A stretch of 64,000 nucleotides of DNA, taken from Anaerosalibacter massiliensis. Its GTDB lineage: Bacteria; Bacillota; Clostridia; Tissierellales; Sporanaerobacteraceae. The notes under the pieces are model-generated. The model was not told the origin of the DNA and made no database searches. It was given only the letters and a program-made list of their open reading frames with translations. Location: the NCBI GenBank assembly GCA_000751555.1, contig CCEZ01000043.1, positions 248,001 through 312,000 on the forward strand, read 5' to 3'. The first letter of the stretch is position 1; every line of letters starts with the position of its first letter. A program made the translations under genes and the position numbers. Positions 44,274 to 53,977 of this stretch are shown piece after piece.

Positions 44274-46301
44274 ATGAAATTTGGCGATCTTGTTGTAGCT
44301 ATAGGAATAATTGCAATGGTTATTATAATTATTATACCAGTACCTACATGGACATTAGATATACTTTTAAGTTTAAATATTTCTTTATCATTATTATTAT
44401 TATTAATATCCATGTATACTAAAGATGTATTGGAAATTTCGATTTTTCCATCTTTATTATTAATATCTACGGTTTATAGATTGGCTCTTAATATTTCGAC
44501 AACTAGAAGTATTTTAAAAGATGGAGATGCTGGAAGAGTAATTGAGACCTTTGGTCAGTTTGTTATACAAGGAGATATTGTAGTAGGATTTATAGTATTT
44601 TTAATTATAGTTATAGTACAATTTATAGTTATTACTAAAGGAGCAGAAAGAGTGGCAGAAGTAGCAGCTAGATTTACTTTAGATGCAATGCCAGGAAAGC
44701 AAATGGCTATTGATGCTGATTTGAATTCAGGACTTATAACGGAAGAGGAAGCTAGAGATAGAAGAAAAAAAGTACAAAAATATTCTGATTTTTATGGTGC
44801 TATGGACGGAGCCAGTAAATTTGTAAAGGGAGATGCAGTTGCAGGTTTAATTATAACCTTTATAAATATTGGAGCAGGATTTATTATAGGAATGGTTTCT
44901 AAAGGAATGCCCTTTAAAGAAGCCTTATCTAAATATACACTTTTGACAGTAGGAGATGGACTTGTAAGTCAGATACCAGCACTACTTATATCTACTTCAA
45001 CAGGATTAGTAGTTACAAGAGCTGCTTCAGAGTCAAACTTAGGACAAGATTTAATCAATCAACTATTTGGAAATGATCCTAAGTTAATGTTTGTTATAGG
45101 AGGAGTACTTATATTTTTAGGTGTATTTACTCCATTACCAACTATTGCATATATTATATTAGCAGCGTTATTTGTGTTTTCTGGATATTCTATGAAGAAA
45201 GAAATTAAAGAAGTTGAAGAAGATGAAATTGTTGAAGAAACTGAGGCAGATGAGTTAAGAAAACCCGAGAATGTTATGTCATTATTAAAAATAGATGATA
45301 TAGAATTAGAATTTGGATATGGGCTTATTCCTCTTGCTGATGCTAATCAAGGAGGAGATCTTTTAGATAGAATAGTTATGATTAGAAGACAGATAGCTAT
45401 GGAACTAGGACTAGTAGTCCCTATAGTAAGACTTAGAGACAATATCCAATTAAATCCAAATGAGTATATAGTTAAAATTAAAGGTGTGGAGGTAACCAGA
45501 GGAGAAGTTTTATTTGATCACTATTTAGCTATGAATCCTGGAATGGTAGATGAAGAAATAGAAGGGATTGACACTGTCGAACCTGCTTTTGGATTGCCAG
45601 CTAAATGGATAACAGATAGGGAAAGGGAGAAAGCAGAAGTTTTAGGCTATACTGTAGTGGATCCACCTTCTGTTATAGCCACCCATTTAACTGAAATAAT
45701 TAAGGAAAGAGCTCATGAACTGATAGGTAGGCAGGATGTGAAATTATTAATTGATAATGTAAAGGAAGACTATCCAGCAGTTGTAGAAGAATTGGTTCCT
45801 AAAATTTTATCTATAGGAGACATTCAAAAAATACTTTCCAATTTGCTTAGAGAACAAATAAGTATTAGAGATATGGTCACTATATTAGAAACTTTAGCGG
45901 ATTATGGTACTATCACCAAAGATACAGATTTACTAACTGAATATGTAAGACAGAAATTATCAGGGTATATAACCAATAAATATGTAATGAATAGCAGAAT
46001 AAATGTTATAACTCTTGACAGTGAAGTAGAAGAACTCATAATGAATTCAATAAGTAAAAATGAAACAGGATCTTATCTATCAATGGAACCCAATACTGCA
46101 CAAAAGGTACTTAGCTCTACTTTAAAATCAGTTAAGAATTTGACTTCTATTGGAGAACAACCAATTATATTAACTGCTCCTATAGTTCGATTGTATTTTA
46201 AAAGACTTACAGAACAAGTTACTAGAGATTTAGTTGTATTATCATACAATGAGATTGAACCTTCTGTGGAAGTTCAATCTTTAGGGATGGTGAACATTTA
46301 A
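44274..46301 (+). CDS. flhA: Flagellar biosynthesis protein FlhA
   Basis: The largest export-gate protein, 675 residues: about eight transmembrane helices in the first 330 residues with the FHIPEP-family region (LALNISTTRSILKDGDAGRV, then VVGFIVFLIIVIVQFIVITK and DADLNSGLI), followed by a cytoplasmic ring domain that binds chaperones and substrates. ATG 44274 lies 12 nt after TTAGGGGG; a longer frame from 44250 overlaps flhB. Confidence 0.96.
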   Translation: MKFGDLVVAIGIIAMVIIIIIPVPTWTLDILLSLNISLSLLLLLISMYTKDVLEISIFPSLLLISTVYRLALNISTTRSILKDGDAGRVIETFGQFVIQGDIVVGFIVFLIIVIVQFIVITKGAERVAEVAARFTLDAMPGKQMAIDADLNSGLITEEEARDRRKKVQKYSDFYGAMDGASKFVKGDAVAGLIITFINIGAGFIIGMVSKGMPFKEALSKYTLLTVGDGLVSQIPALLISTSTGLVVTRAASESNLGQDLINQLFGNDPKLMFVIGGVLIFLGVFTPLPTIAYIILAALFVFSGYSMKKEIKEVEEDEIVEETEADELRKPENVMSLLKIDDIELEFGYGLIPLADANQGGDLLDRIVMIRRQIAMELGLVVPIVRLRDNIQLNPNEYIVKIKGVEVTRGEVLFDHYLAMNPGMVDEEIEGIDTVEPAFGLPAKWITDREREKAEVLGYTVVDPPSVIATHLTEIIKERAHELIGRQDVKLLIDNVKEDYPAVVEELVPKILSIGDIQKILSNLLREQISIRDMVTILETLADYGTITKDTDLLTEYVRQKLSGYITNKYVMNSRINVITLDSEVEELIMNSISKNETGSYLSMEPNTAQKVLSSTLKSVKNLTSIGEQPIILTAPIVRLYFKRLTEQVTRDLVVLSYNEIEPSVEVQSLGMVNI

Positions 46302-46302
46302 A

Positions 46303-47385
46303 ATGAAGGTAAAAAAATATATAGGAGAAAATACAAAAGATGCTCTAATGAAGCTAAAAGAAGATTTAGGTCCTGAAGCTGTAATATTAAATACTAGAAC
46401 AGTGAAGCAGAAAGGGTTTTTAGGTTTTTTAAAAAAGCCATCAGTTGAGATTATTGCGGCTAGCGATAGAAATTATAAAAAATCCACCATAATAGAAAAA
46501 AAAGAAAGCATTAACCATGCAAATAACATAAATAATGAATTAAAAAGGCTTGGAAATTTAGTTGAAAGTATGGCTACGCAAGTAAATAATGGGGGACAGG
46601 TATTTAATACAAAGTTAGAAAAGTATAGGAAGGTATTAGTGAATAATGGTGTTAATTATAATATTGCCACTAATATATTGAAAAGAATAGATGAGCAAAT
46701 AAATATTAATGGAAAAAGTGAAGATGAAATTAAGAAAATTATTGGATTTAACTTAAAAGAATCCCTTGGAAATATTGAACCCATAGACATAGAGAGCTTT
46801 CCAAAAACTATATTTTTCATAGGACCTACAGGAGTAGGAAAAACTACAACTTTAGCTAAAATAGCAGCTAATCTAGTAATTGATGGGAGTTATGATATAG
46901 GACTTATTACAGCCGACACTTATAGAATAGCAGCTGTAGAACAATTGAAAATTTATAGTGAAATATTAGGTCTACCTGTTAAGGTTATTTATAATTCAGA
47001 AGAAATATACAAGGCTATGGCTGAGTTTAAAGCGAAAGATATTATACTAGTTGATACTGCAGGAAGAAGTCATAAAGATAATTTTCAAATGAAAGAAATT
47101 AGAAAACTTTTAGATAGTGTAAACAATAAGGAAATATACTTAGTCTTAAGTGCAGTTACAGACTTTGTTACATTAAAATCTATTTTAAATAAATATGATT
47201 TTGTAGAGGATTATAAAATTATATTTACAAAATTAGATGAAGTTAACGGATATGGAAATATATTAAATACAAAGTTTTGTATAGATAAGCCATTATCTTA
47301 TTTTACGACTGGACAAGATGTACCAGATGATATAGAGATAGCAGATGTAGATAAAGTAGTAAAATATTTGATTGGAGAGAATTAG
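46303..47385 (+). CDS. flhF: Flagellar biosynthesis GTPase FlhF
   Basis: SRP-family GTPase that sets flagellar number and position. The 360-residue protein has an N-terminal B domain (KKYIGENTKDALMKLKEDLG, then PEAVILNTRTVKQKG), an N domain, and a G domain with [37 protein letters not shown] and TKLDE. It starts one base after the flhA stop. Confidence 0.95.
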   Translation: MKVKKYIGENTKDALMKLKEDLGPEAVILNTRTVKQKGFLGFLKKPSVEIIAASDRNYKKSTIIEKKESINHANNINNELKRLGNLVESMATQVNNGGQVFNTKLEKYRKVLVNNGVNYNIATNILKRIDEQININGKSEDEIKKIIGFNLKESLGNIEPIDIESFPKTIFFIGPTGVGKTTTLAKIAANLVIDGSYDIGLITADTYRIAAVEQLKIYSEILGLPVKVIYNSEEIYKAMAEFKAKDIILVDTAGRSHKDNFQMKEIRKLLDSVNNKEIYLVLSAVTDFVTLKSILNKYDFVEDYKIIFTKLDEVNGYGNILNTKFCIDKPLSYFTTGQDVPDDIEIADVDKVVKYLIGEN

Positions 47386-47386
47386 T

Positions 47387-48283
47387 ATGGCTGATCAAGC
47401 GGAGAGACTAAGGGAAATTATGCATAGACATTTAGATAGAAATGATATTGATAGAATAGAAGATAATGAATCAAAATTTATTGCAGTTACTAGTGGAAAA
47501 GGTGGAGTTGGGAAAACTAATTTCACTGTAAATTTAGCCATATCTTTGGCAATATTAGGTTATAAAGTAGTTATAATAGATGGGGATCTAGGGCTAGCTA
47601 ATGTAGATGTTATTTCTGGAACATATTTAAAATATACTATTTCAGATATGTTTTTAAAGGGAAAAAGTATATCTGAAATAATGGCTGAAGGACCAAGTGG
47701 AATTAAAATAATATCTGGAGGTTCTGGATTAAAAGAGTTAAATTTATTGAGTGGTGAAAATTTAGAGACATTTATAAAGGAAATAGAAAAAATTGAAAAC
47801 CAATATGATTTTATAATAATAGATACTGGTGCTGGAATATCTCAAAATGTAATTAAGTTTTTACTATTAGCGGATGAGTTGGTTTTAGTAACTACTCCAG
47901 ATCCTACTTCATTAATGGATGGATATGCTCTTTTAAAAGCAATAATTACCTGTGATTATATGGGGGATATTAAAATGTTCATAAATATGGTTGAAAGTAG
48001 GAAGGAGGCAGAAGAAGTTTATAATAAATTAAATATTGCATCTAACAGATTTTTAAAGAGAGATATTGAATTTTTAGGTTATTTGAATAAAAGTTTTATT
48101 GTTGGAAATGCAGTAAAAAATCAAAGGCCTTTTGTATTGGACAATCCTAATTGTTCTGTATCTAGAAAAATAAAAATAATTGCTTCAAGATTTACTAATA
48201 TAAGTGAAAAGGAATTTAAAAAAATAAAAACCACAAGCTTCTCTCAAAGACTCCGAGAATTTTTCTTAGGAGAAGGTGGCTAG
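47387..48283 (+). CDS. flhG: Flagellum site-determining ATPase FlhG (YlxH, MinD-like)
   Basis: MinD-type ATPase that activates FlhF and limits flagellar number. The 298-residue protein begins with the FlhF-activating DQAERLR motif (residues 3-9), then the deviant Walker A KGGVGKTN (38-45), DGDLGLANVDV, IIDTGAGIS and a C-terminal amphipathic membrane helix (about 270-295). I chose ATG 47387 with TTGGAGAG upstream. Confidence 0.95.
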   Translation: MADQAERLREIMHRHLDRNDIDRIEDNESKFIAVTSGKGGVGKTNFTVNLAISLAILGYKVVIIDGDLGLANVDVISGTYLKYTISDMFLKGKSISEIMAEGPSGIKIISGGSGLKELNLLSGENLETFIKEIEKIENQYDFIIIDTGAGISQNVIKFLLLADELVLVTTPDPTSLMDGYALLKAIITCDYMGDIKMFINMVESRKEAEEVYNKLNIASNRFLKRDIEFLGYLNKSFIVGNAVKNQRPFVLDNPNCSVSRKIKIIASRFTNISEKEFKKIKTTSFSQRLREFFLGEGG

Positions 48284-48288
48284 AACAT

Positions 48289-48550
48289 ATGGAATAAAAT
48301 AAAGTTCTATTTAACACTGGTCATAGGATAGAAATATTGAAAACTAGAAATGAGTAAGAAATTAGCTATTCTGGCCAAGTGTTAGATATATTAGATGATG
48401 ATATATCTAATTATTAGACCTATTAAAAAGGGTTCTAAAATACCATTATATAGTGGGGATATAATTAAAATTGCTTGCATGCAGGAAAACAAAAGAAAAT
48501 ATATGTTTGGAGCAAAAATAACTGATAGAAAACATAAAGGTATCTATTGA
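48289..48550 (+). pseudogene. Degraded YcgR-type (PilZN) flagellar brake gene
   Basis: The 304-nt gap between flhG and cheB encodes broken pieces of the YcgR N-terminal domain. The frame starting at ATG 48289 reads FNTGHRIEILKTRNE, then after a stop EISYSGQVLDILDDDIS; a frameshift near 48410 continues as IIRPIKKGSKIPLYSGDIIK and KYMFGAKITDRKHKG before a TGA at 48548. In-frame stops lie at 48295 and 48355. The C-terminal PilZ domain that would bind cyclic-di-GMP is gone. Intact ycgR-like genes in this position are known in Clostridia; this one cannot make a functional protein. Confidence 0.8.
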
Positions 48551-48587
48551 AAAAGAGAGGATTTTAAGAGAAAAAGGAATGATATAA

Positions 48588-49643
48588 GTGATAAAGGTAT
48601 TAGTTGTAGATGATTCAGCTCTTATAAGAAAAATAGTTATAGATATATTAGAAGAAGATCAAGAAATTAAAGTTGTAGGAACTGCTAGAAATGGAAAAGA
48701 TGCAATAGAAAAAATTTTATCCCTTAAACCAGATGTAATAACATTAGATATTGAAATGCCTATAATGGATGGAATATCCACATTAAAGGAAATTGTAAGA
48801 AACCATAAAATACCTGTAGTCATGTTAAGTAGTTTAACGGTTAAAGGGGCTGATTTAACTCTTAAAGCATTAGATATTGGAGCAGTTGATTTTGTGACAA
48901 AACCTAAAAATATTTTTAGTATAGGAAGTATTTCTGAAAAAAATAAATTAATTAGAAAAGTTAAAATAGCTTCTAAAATTAGGATAGATGAGAAACAAAG
49001 GACTTTTGAGCAGATTAAGTTATTTGAAGAAGATGAAAATAAAGGAAAATATAATACTGATAATCCTTATGATAATATTATTGCAATTGCTACTTCTACA
49101 GGAGGACCTAAGGCTTTACAGGAAGTTATACCTAAATTACCTTACAATATTAATGGAACTATAGTAGTTGTCCAACATATGCCTGCTGGTTTTACTAAAT
49201 CATTAGCTATTAGATTGAATTCTATTTCTCAAATAAAAGTAAAAGAAGGTGAAGATAGTGAAAAACTAAAAAGAGGATATTGTTATATTGCTCCTGGAGA
49301 TTTTCATATGAATATATATCAACAGGGAAATGAGTTTTTTATTAAATTAAATAAAGAAGAGCCTATATCTGGATTAAGACCTTCAGCAGATATACTAATG
49401 AATTCAGTTTCAAAACTTAATGGAATAAATAAAATAGGAATAGTTTTAACTGGAATGGGTTCAGATGGAAGTAAGGGTATTAGTCAAATTAAAAACAAAG
49501 GTGGCTATACTATGGCACAAGATGAGAAGACATCTATAGTATTTGGTATGCCTAGGTCTGCAATAGATACGGGAAATATAGACTTAGTATTGCCATTAGA
49601 TAAATTTGGAAATGAAATTATTAAAAGAGCGGGGGTGCAGTAA
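48588..49643 (+). CDS. cheB: Protein-glutamate methylesterase CheB
   Basis: Removes methyl groups from chemoreceptors for adaptation. The 351-residue protein has an N-terminal receiver (phosphorylated Asp54 in VITLDIEMP) and a C-terminal esterase domain with the catalytic Ser in ATSTGGPKAL, His in VVQHMPAGFT and Asp in GMGSDGSKG. GTG start with a modest AAGG upstream. No cheR is in this window. Confidence 0.96.
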   Translation: MIKVLVVDDSALIRKIVIDILEEDQEIKVVGTARNGKDAIEKILSLKPDVITLDIEMPIMDGISTLKEIVRNHKIPVVMLSSLTVKGADLTLKALDIGAVDFVTKPKNIFSIGSISEKNKLIRKVKIASKIRIDEKQRTFEQIKLFEEDENKGKYNTDNPYDNIIAIATSTGGPKALQEVIPKLPYNINGTIVVVQHMPAGFTKSLAIRLNSISQIKVKEGEDSEKLKRGYCYIAPGDFHMNIYQQGNEFFIKLNKEEPISGLRPSADILMNSVSKLNGINKIGIVLTGMGSDGSKGISQIKNKGGYTMAQDEKTSIVFGMPRSAIDTGNIDLVLPLDKFGNEIIKRAGVQ

Positions 49644-51613
49644 TGGATTTAGATATTAATCAATATTTAAATATATTTGTGGAAGAATCTAAAGAACATT
49701 TACAGGATATGAATGATATTCTATTAAGTTTGGAAAAAGATACAGAGAATGAGAAATTACTAAATGAGATTTTTAGAATATCCCATACATTGAAAGGTAT
49801 GGCTGGTACTATGGGATTTAATAATATGGCAAATTTAACTCATGACATGGAAGATGTATTACAGGCGATTAGAAGTGATGAGATTAGTATAAATACAAAT
49901 ATAGTAGATATATTGTTTAAATGTCTTGATGCATTAGAGATTTCTGTAGATTATGTAAGTGAAAATGAAGAAGAAGATGACAATGAACATTTAGAACTAA
50001 TAGAAGAATTGAAGAAAATACTTAATAAAGATGAAGAATTAAAGGACGAAGAAAAAAAGTATAAAAAACCAAAGAAATATGATCAATATATTGCAAATGC
50101 AGTCAAAGAAGCTAGGGAAAAGGGTTTAAATCCTTATGATATATCTATAAAATTAAATGACGATTGTATGTTAAAGTCTGCCAGAGCTTTCATCATATTT
50201 AATACTGTAGAAAATTTTTCTGAAATAATATATTCAAATCCTAGTGTTGAAGACATTGAAGATGAAAAATTTGAATTGGAATTTTCCTTAGTTATTATAA
50301 CAAAATATGAGAAAAATAAGGTAAAAGAAGAAATATTAAATATATCTGAAATAGATGAGGTTAATGTAGAAGATATTGAAATAAGTAAAGATAATAAGAA
50401 AAATATTAAAAAGAAAAAAGATAAAAAAAATGTAAAAAAACCTACTACTAATAATGGGAAAAAAGCAAATAGAGTTGGCAAAACAGTTAGAGTGGATATT
50501 GATAGATTAGATACTTTAATGAATTTAGTAAGTGAATTAATAATAATAAAAACTAGAATGGAAGATATGAGTGGAACAACTAGCAAGGAAGATATGAATG
50601 AAGCAATAGAGTATTTGGAAAGGATTACTACAAATCTTCATGATGCAGTAATGAAAGTTAGAATGGTACCTATTGAAAGGGTATTTAATAGATTTCCAAG
50701 GATGGTGAGAGATTTATCTAAGGAATTAAATAAAGAAATAAACTTGGAAATGTCAGGAGAAGAAACAGAAGTTGATAGAACTGTTATTGATGAAATTGGA
50801 GATCCGTTAATCCATCTTATAAGAAACTCTATAGATCATGGAATAGAGCATCCAGATGAAAGAACTGAAATAGGAAAGGACAGAGCGGGTACTGTAAAGT
50901 TAAAAGCTTATCCTGATGGAAATAATGTAGTTGTTGAAGTGGAAGATGATGGAGGAGGAATAGATGAAGAGATAATAAAGAAAAAAGCTATAGAAAAAGA
51001 ATTAATAACTGAGGCTGAGGCAGAAAAATTAAATAAAAATGAATTAATACAATTATTATTTAAAGCTGGATTCAGTACATCAGATACAGTATCAGATGTT
51101 TCAGGAAGAGGAGTTGGATTAGATGTAGTAAAGAGTAAGATTGAGGCTATAAATGGATCTATAGAAATTGAAACCAATAAAGGAAAGGGAACTTGCTTTA
51201 TAATAAGAATACCTTTAACTTTAGCTATTATACAAGCTCTATTAGTGAAACTTGGTAAAGAAATATATGCTATTCCATTAAGTTCAATTTCAGAAATAAC
51301 TAGTATAGATAGAGAGAAAATTAGAAAAATTCAAGATGAGGAAATTATACTATATAGAGATAAAACATTGCCTATTGTTAGATTAAACCGTTTGATGGGA
51401 ATAAAAGAAAGTGAAATGGACGAATTAACAGTAGTAGTTGTAAAAAAAGGAGATAGACAAGCAGGCTTAATTGTAAATGATTTAATAGGCCAACAGGAAA
51501 TAGTAATTAAGCCTTTGGGAAGATTTTTATCCAATATAAAATATTTGGCAGGTGCTACTATACTTGGCAATGGAAAGATTTCTTTAATATTAGATGTAAA
51601 TACATTATTTTAG
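49643..51613 (+). CDS. cheA: Chemotaxis histidine kinase CheA
   Basis: Sensor kinase of chemotaxis. The 656-residue protein has an Hpt domain with phospho-accepting His48 (RISHTLKG), a central P2-like region, a linker rich in Lys, then dimerisation, HATPase (HLIRNSIDHGIEHP, GVGLDVVKSKIE, GKGTCFIIRIPLT) and the C-terminal CheW-like regulatory domain. The ATG overlaps the cheB stop by one base. Confidence 0.97.
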   Translation: MDLDINQYLNIFVEESKEHLQDMNDILLSLEKDTENEKLLNEIFRISHTLKGMAGTMGFNNMANLTHDMEDVLQAIRSDEISINTNIVDILFKCLDALEISVDYVSENEEEDDNEHLELIEELKKILNKDEELKDEEKKYKKPKKYDQYIANAVKEAREKGLNPYDISIKLNDDCMLKSARAFIIFNTVENFSEIIYSNPSVEDIEDEKFELEFSLVIITKYEKNKVKEEILNISEIDEVNVEDIEISKDNKKNIKKKKDKKNVKKPTTNNGKKANRVGKTVRVDIDRLDTLMNLVSELIIIKTRMEDMSGTTSKEDMNEAIEYLERITTNLHDAVMKVRMVPIERVFNRFPRMVRDLSKELNKEINLEMSGEETEVDRTVIDEIGDPLIHLIRNSIDHGIEHPDERTEIGKDRAGTVKLKAYPDGNNVVVEVEDDGGGIDEEIIKKKAIEKELITEAEAEKLNKNELIQLLFKAGFSTSDTVSDVSGRGVGLDVVKSKIEAINGSIEIETNKGKGTCFIIRIPLTLAIIQALLVKLGKEIYAIPLSSISEITSIDREKIRKIQDEEIILYRDKTLPIVRLNRLMGIKESEMDELTVVVVKKGDRQAGLIVNDLIGQQEIVIKPLGRFLSNIKYLAGATILGNGKISLILDVNTLF

Positions 51614-51627
51614 GAAGGAGAAGCTAA

Positions 51628-52077
51628 ATGGTTTTGAATACTGAGAATAAGGACTTAGAAAATAAATACGTGTTATTTAAATTAGATAACGAATACTTTG
51701 GTTTAGGTATAAATAATGTTCTTTCTATTGAAAAGTTCCAAGATTGTACTAGGGTTCCTAATGCTCCTGTATATATTGTAGGAGTAGTTAATTTAAGAGG
51801 AGAAGTTATTCCAGTTGTAGATTTAAGGAAAAAATTAAATTTAGAATTTAAGGAAAATGATAAGGATACAAGAATAATTATTGTAAAGTCTAAGGAAGTA
51901 GTAGTAGGACTTGTAGTTGACTTATCTTCAGAGGTCTTAGAAATTGATAATAAAAACATAGACAAGCCACCAGCTACGGAAAATAAAAAGATGAGAGAGT
52001 ATATAAAGGGTATAGGAAAGGATAATGAGAGATTAATTATATTATTGGATTTGGATAGGCTTTTAGATCTGGATTAG
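51628..52077 (+). CDS. cheW: Chemotaxis adaptor CheW
   Basis: Couples receptors to CheA. The 149-residue protein is a single SH3-like CheW fold: YVLFKLDNEYFGLGINNVLS, VPNAPVYIVGVVNLRGEVIP, VVDLRKKL and the conserved GKDNERLIILLDLDRLL end. AGGAAGGAG upstream. Typical cheA-cheW-cheC-cheD order. Confidence 0.96.
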   Translation: MVLNTENKDLENKYVLFKLDNEYFGLGINNVLSIEKFQDCTRVPNAPVYIVGVVNLRGEVIPVVDLRKKLNLEFKENDKDTRIIIVKSKEVVVGLVVDLSSEVLEIDNKNIDKPPATENKKMREYIKGIGKDNERLIILLDLDRLLDLD

Positions 52078-52090
52078 ATGGGGTGTTAAT

Positions 52091-52705
52091 ATGGCATTAA
52101 ATACCAATGATATCAATGATATTAAGATTGATGTATTGAAAGAGCTGGGAAATATAGGTTCTGGCAATGCAGCAACTGCTTTGGCAACTATGATATCTAA
52201 AAAAGTAGATATGGATGTTCCGAAAGTTAAAATATTAGATTTTAAAGAAGTTCCTAATATTCTTGGAGGAGAAGAAGCTCCTGTAGTAGGAATTTATTTT
52301 GAAATGACTGGAGAAATAGTAGGAAATATAATGTTTGTTCTAGATTTGAAATCCGCAAAAAATTTAACTAATATTTTGTTGGATAGAGAAAATAAAACCT
52401 TAAATTTGGATGAAATGGATATTTCAGCTTTATCTGAACTAGGTAATATTTTAGCTTCATCATATATAAGTTCACTAAGTACTCTAACTGGTTTAAATGT
52501 AGCTATATCTATTCCATCTTTGGCTACAGATATGGCTGGAGCTATTTTGAGTGTCCCTGCCATTCAATATGGATATATTGCGGACTATGTGCTTCTTATT
52601 GAAACCTATTTTCAAGAGGGAAATAATAAAGTAACTGGAAATTTATTTATGATTCCTGAAATAGATTCGTTTGAAAAATTATTAAAAAGTTTAGGAGTAT
52701 GTTGA
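52091..52705 (+). CDS. cheC: CheY-P phosphatase CheC
   Basis: A 204-residue protein with the two CheC phosphatase motifs (DVLKELGN near residue 15 and SALSELGN near residue 116). CheC dephosphorylates CheY-P and binds CheD, tying the motor signal to receptor adaptation. It follows cheW by 13 nt and precedes cheD by 1 nt. Confidence 0.95.
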   Translation: MALNTNDINDIKIDVLKELGNIGSGNAATALATMISKKVDMDVPKVKILDFKEVPNILGGEEAPVVGIYFEMTGEIVGNIMFVLDLKSAKNLTNILLDRENKTLNLDEMDISALSELGNILASSYISSLSTLTGLNVAISIPSLATDMAGAILSVPAIQYGYIADYVLLIETYFQEGNNKVTGNLFMIPEIDSFEKLLKSLGVC

Positions 52706-52706
52706 A

Positions 52707-53189
52707 ATGGATGCTATAAAAGTAGGTATGGCAGATTTGAAAGCTATAGAATCACCAGGAATATTAACTACATTGGGGCTTGGTTCCTGTGTAGGAATAA
52801 CTTTGTTTGATAAAAAATCTAATATTGCAGGGCTAGCACATATAATGCTACCCTCTAGTAAAGAAATAAAAAACAATAGCAATAAGGCTAAATTTGCTGA
52901 TACGGGAATTGAACTTTTAGTAGAAAAAATGCTCTTAATAGGAGCAAATAAAAATTTTTTAGTAGCTAAAATTGCAGGAGGTGCACAAATGTTTTCTTTT
53001 AATTCCAAGAGTAATATTTTAAAAATTGGAGAAAGAAATGTGATAGCTACAAAAGAAAAATTAAAGGAACTAAAAATTCCTGTTGTTAGCGAAGATACTG
53101 GTGGTAACTATGGAAGAACTATAGAATTAAATGCAGAAGATGGTTCTTTATTAGTTAAAACGATAGGACATGGTATAAAAATCATCTAG
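52707..53189 (+). CDS. cheD: Chemoreceptor glutamine deamidase CheD
   Basis: Deamidates receptor glutamines and activates CheC. The 160-residue protein has the catalytic Cys in GLGSCVGITLFD, His in GLAHIMLPS and the KIAGGAQMFSF region. GAGTATG spacing from the upstream TTAGGAG fits ATG 52707. Confidence 0.95.
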   Translation: MDAIKVGMADLKAIESPGILTTLGLGSCVGITLFDKKSNIAGLAHIMLPSSKEIKNNSNKAKFADTGIELLVEKMLLIGANKNFLVAKIAGGAQMFSFNSKSNILKIGERNVIATKEKLKELKIPVVSEDTGGNYGRTIELNAEDGSLLVKTIGHGIKII

Positions 53190-53213
53190 TTTTTCCTAGT
53201 AGGAGGTATACCT

Positions 53214-53960
53214 ATGGTTATTGGAGAATTATGGAAAGAGTATGAAGAAACTAATGACAAAAAAGTGAAAGAGAAATTAATTATTGAATACATTCCCTTA
53301 GTAAAAATTGTAGCTGGAAGGATGTATAATTTCTATGGTAGTAAAGTTGATTTTGAAGATTTGATAGGTTATGGTATTTTAGGCCTAATAGATAGCATAG
53401 AAAGATTTGATCTAAGCAAGAATATTAAATTTGAAACCTATGCTCAAATTCGGATAAGAGGGACAATAATTGATAATGTAAGAAAATTGGATTGGATACC
53501 GAGATCTTTAAGAAAAAAATCAAAAGATGTGCAGAGGGCAATGATGGAGCTAGAAAATAAATTAGGATATTCTCCATCAAATGCTGAATTAGCAAAACAT
53601 ATGAATATGAGCATAGAGGAAATAGAAGAATTGTTAGCAGATATTTCTACTTTTAATGTAATTTCTCTAGAAGATACTTTAAAAGCAAATAATGAAGGGG
53701 TAATTGATGTGAAAAGCAGAGAAGATACTCCAGAAGATATTATAGAAAAAAAGGAAATAAAAGAAATATTAATAAAGGCCATAGAAAATTTACCTAATAA
53801 AGAGCAGTTAGTAATTTCGCTTTACTATTATGATGAATTAACTTATAAAGAGATTGGATATATTTTAGAATTATCCGAGTCAAGAATTTCACAGATACAT
53901 AGTAAGTCAATATTAAAAATTAAAAATTATTTAATAAGAAAAGGGATAAAATCCAATTAA
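53214..53960 (+). CDS. sigD: RNA polymerase sigma factor for flagellar genes (SigD/FliA)
   Basis: Sigma-28-type factor for late flagellar and chemotaxis genes. The 248-residue protein has region 2 (LIIEYIPLVKIVAGRM, LIGYGILGLIDSIERFDLSK and FETYAQIRIRGTIIDNVRKL), region 3, and region 4 with a helix-turn-helix (YYYDELTYKEIGYILELSES, then RISQIHSKSI). TAGGAGGT upstream. Standing near the end of the operon, it is placed late, as in B. subtilis. No flgM is in the window. Confidence 0.96.
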   Translation: MVIGELWKEYEETNDKKVKEKLIIEYIPLVKIVAGRMYNFYGSKVDFEDLIGYGILGLIDSIERFDLSKNIKFETYAQIRIRGTIIDNVRKLDWIPRSLRKKSKDVQRAMMELENKLGYSPSNAELAKHMNMSIEEIEELLADISTFNVISLEDTLKANNEGVIDVKSREDTPEDIIEKKEIKEILIKAIENLPNKEQLVISLYYYDELTYKEIGYILELSESRISQIHSKSILKIKNYLIRKGIKSN

Positions 53961-53977
53961 GCTGGAGGGGGATTTTA

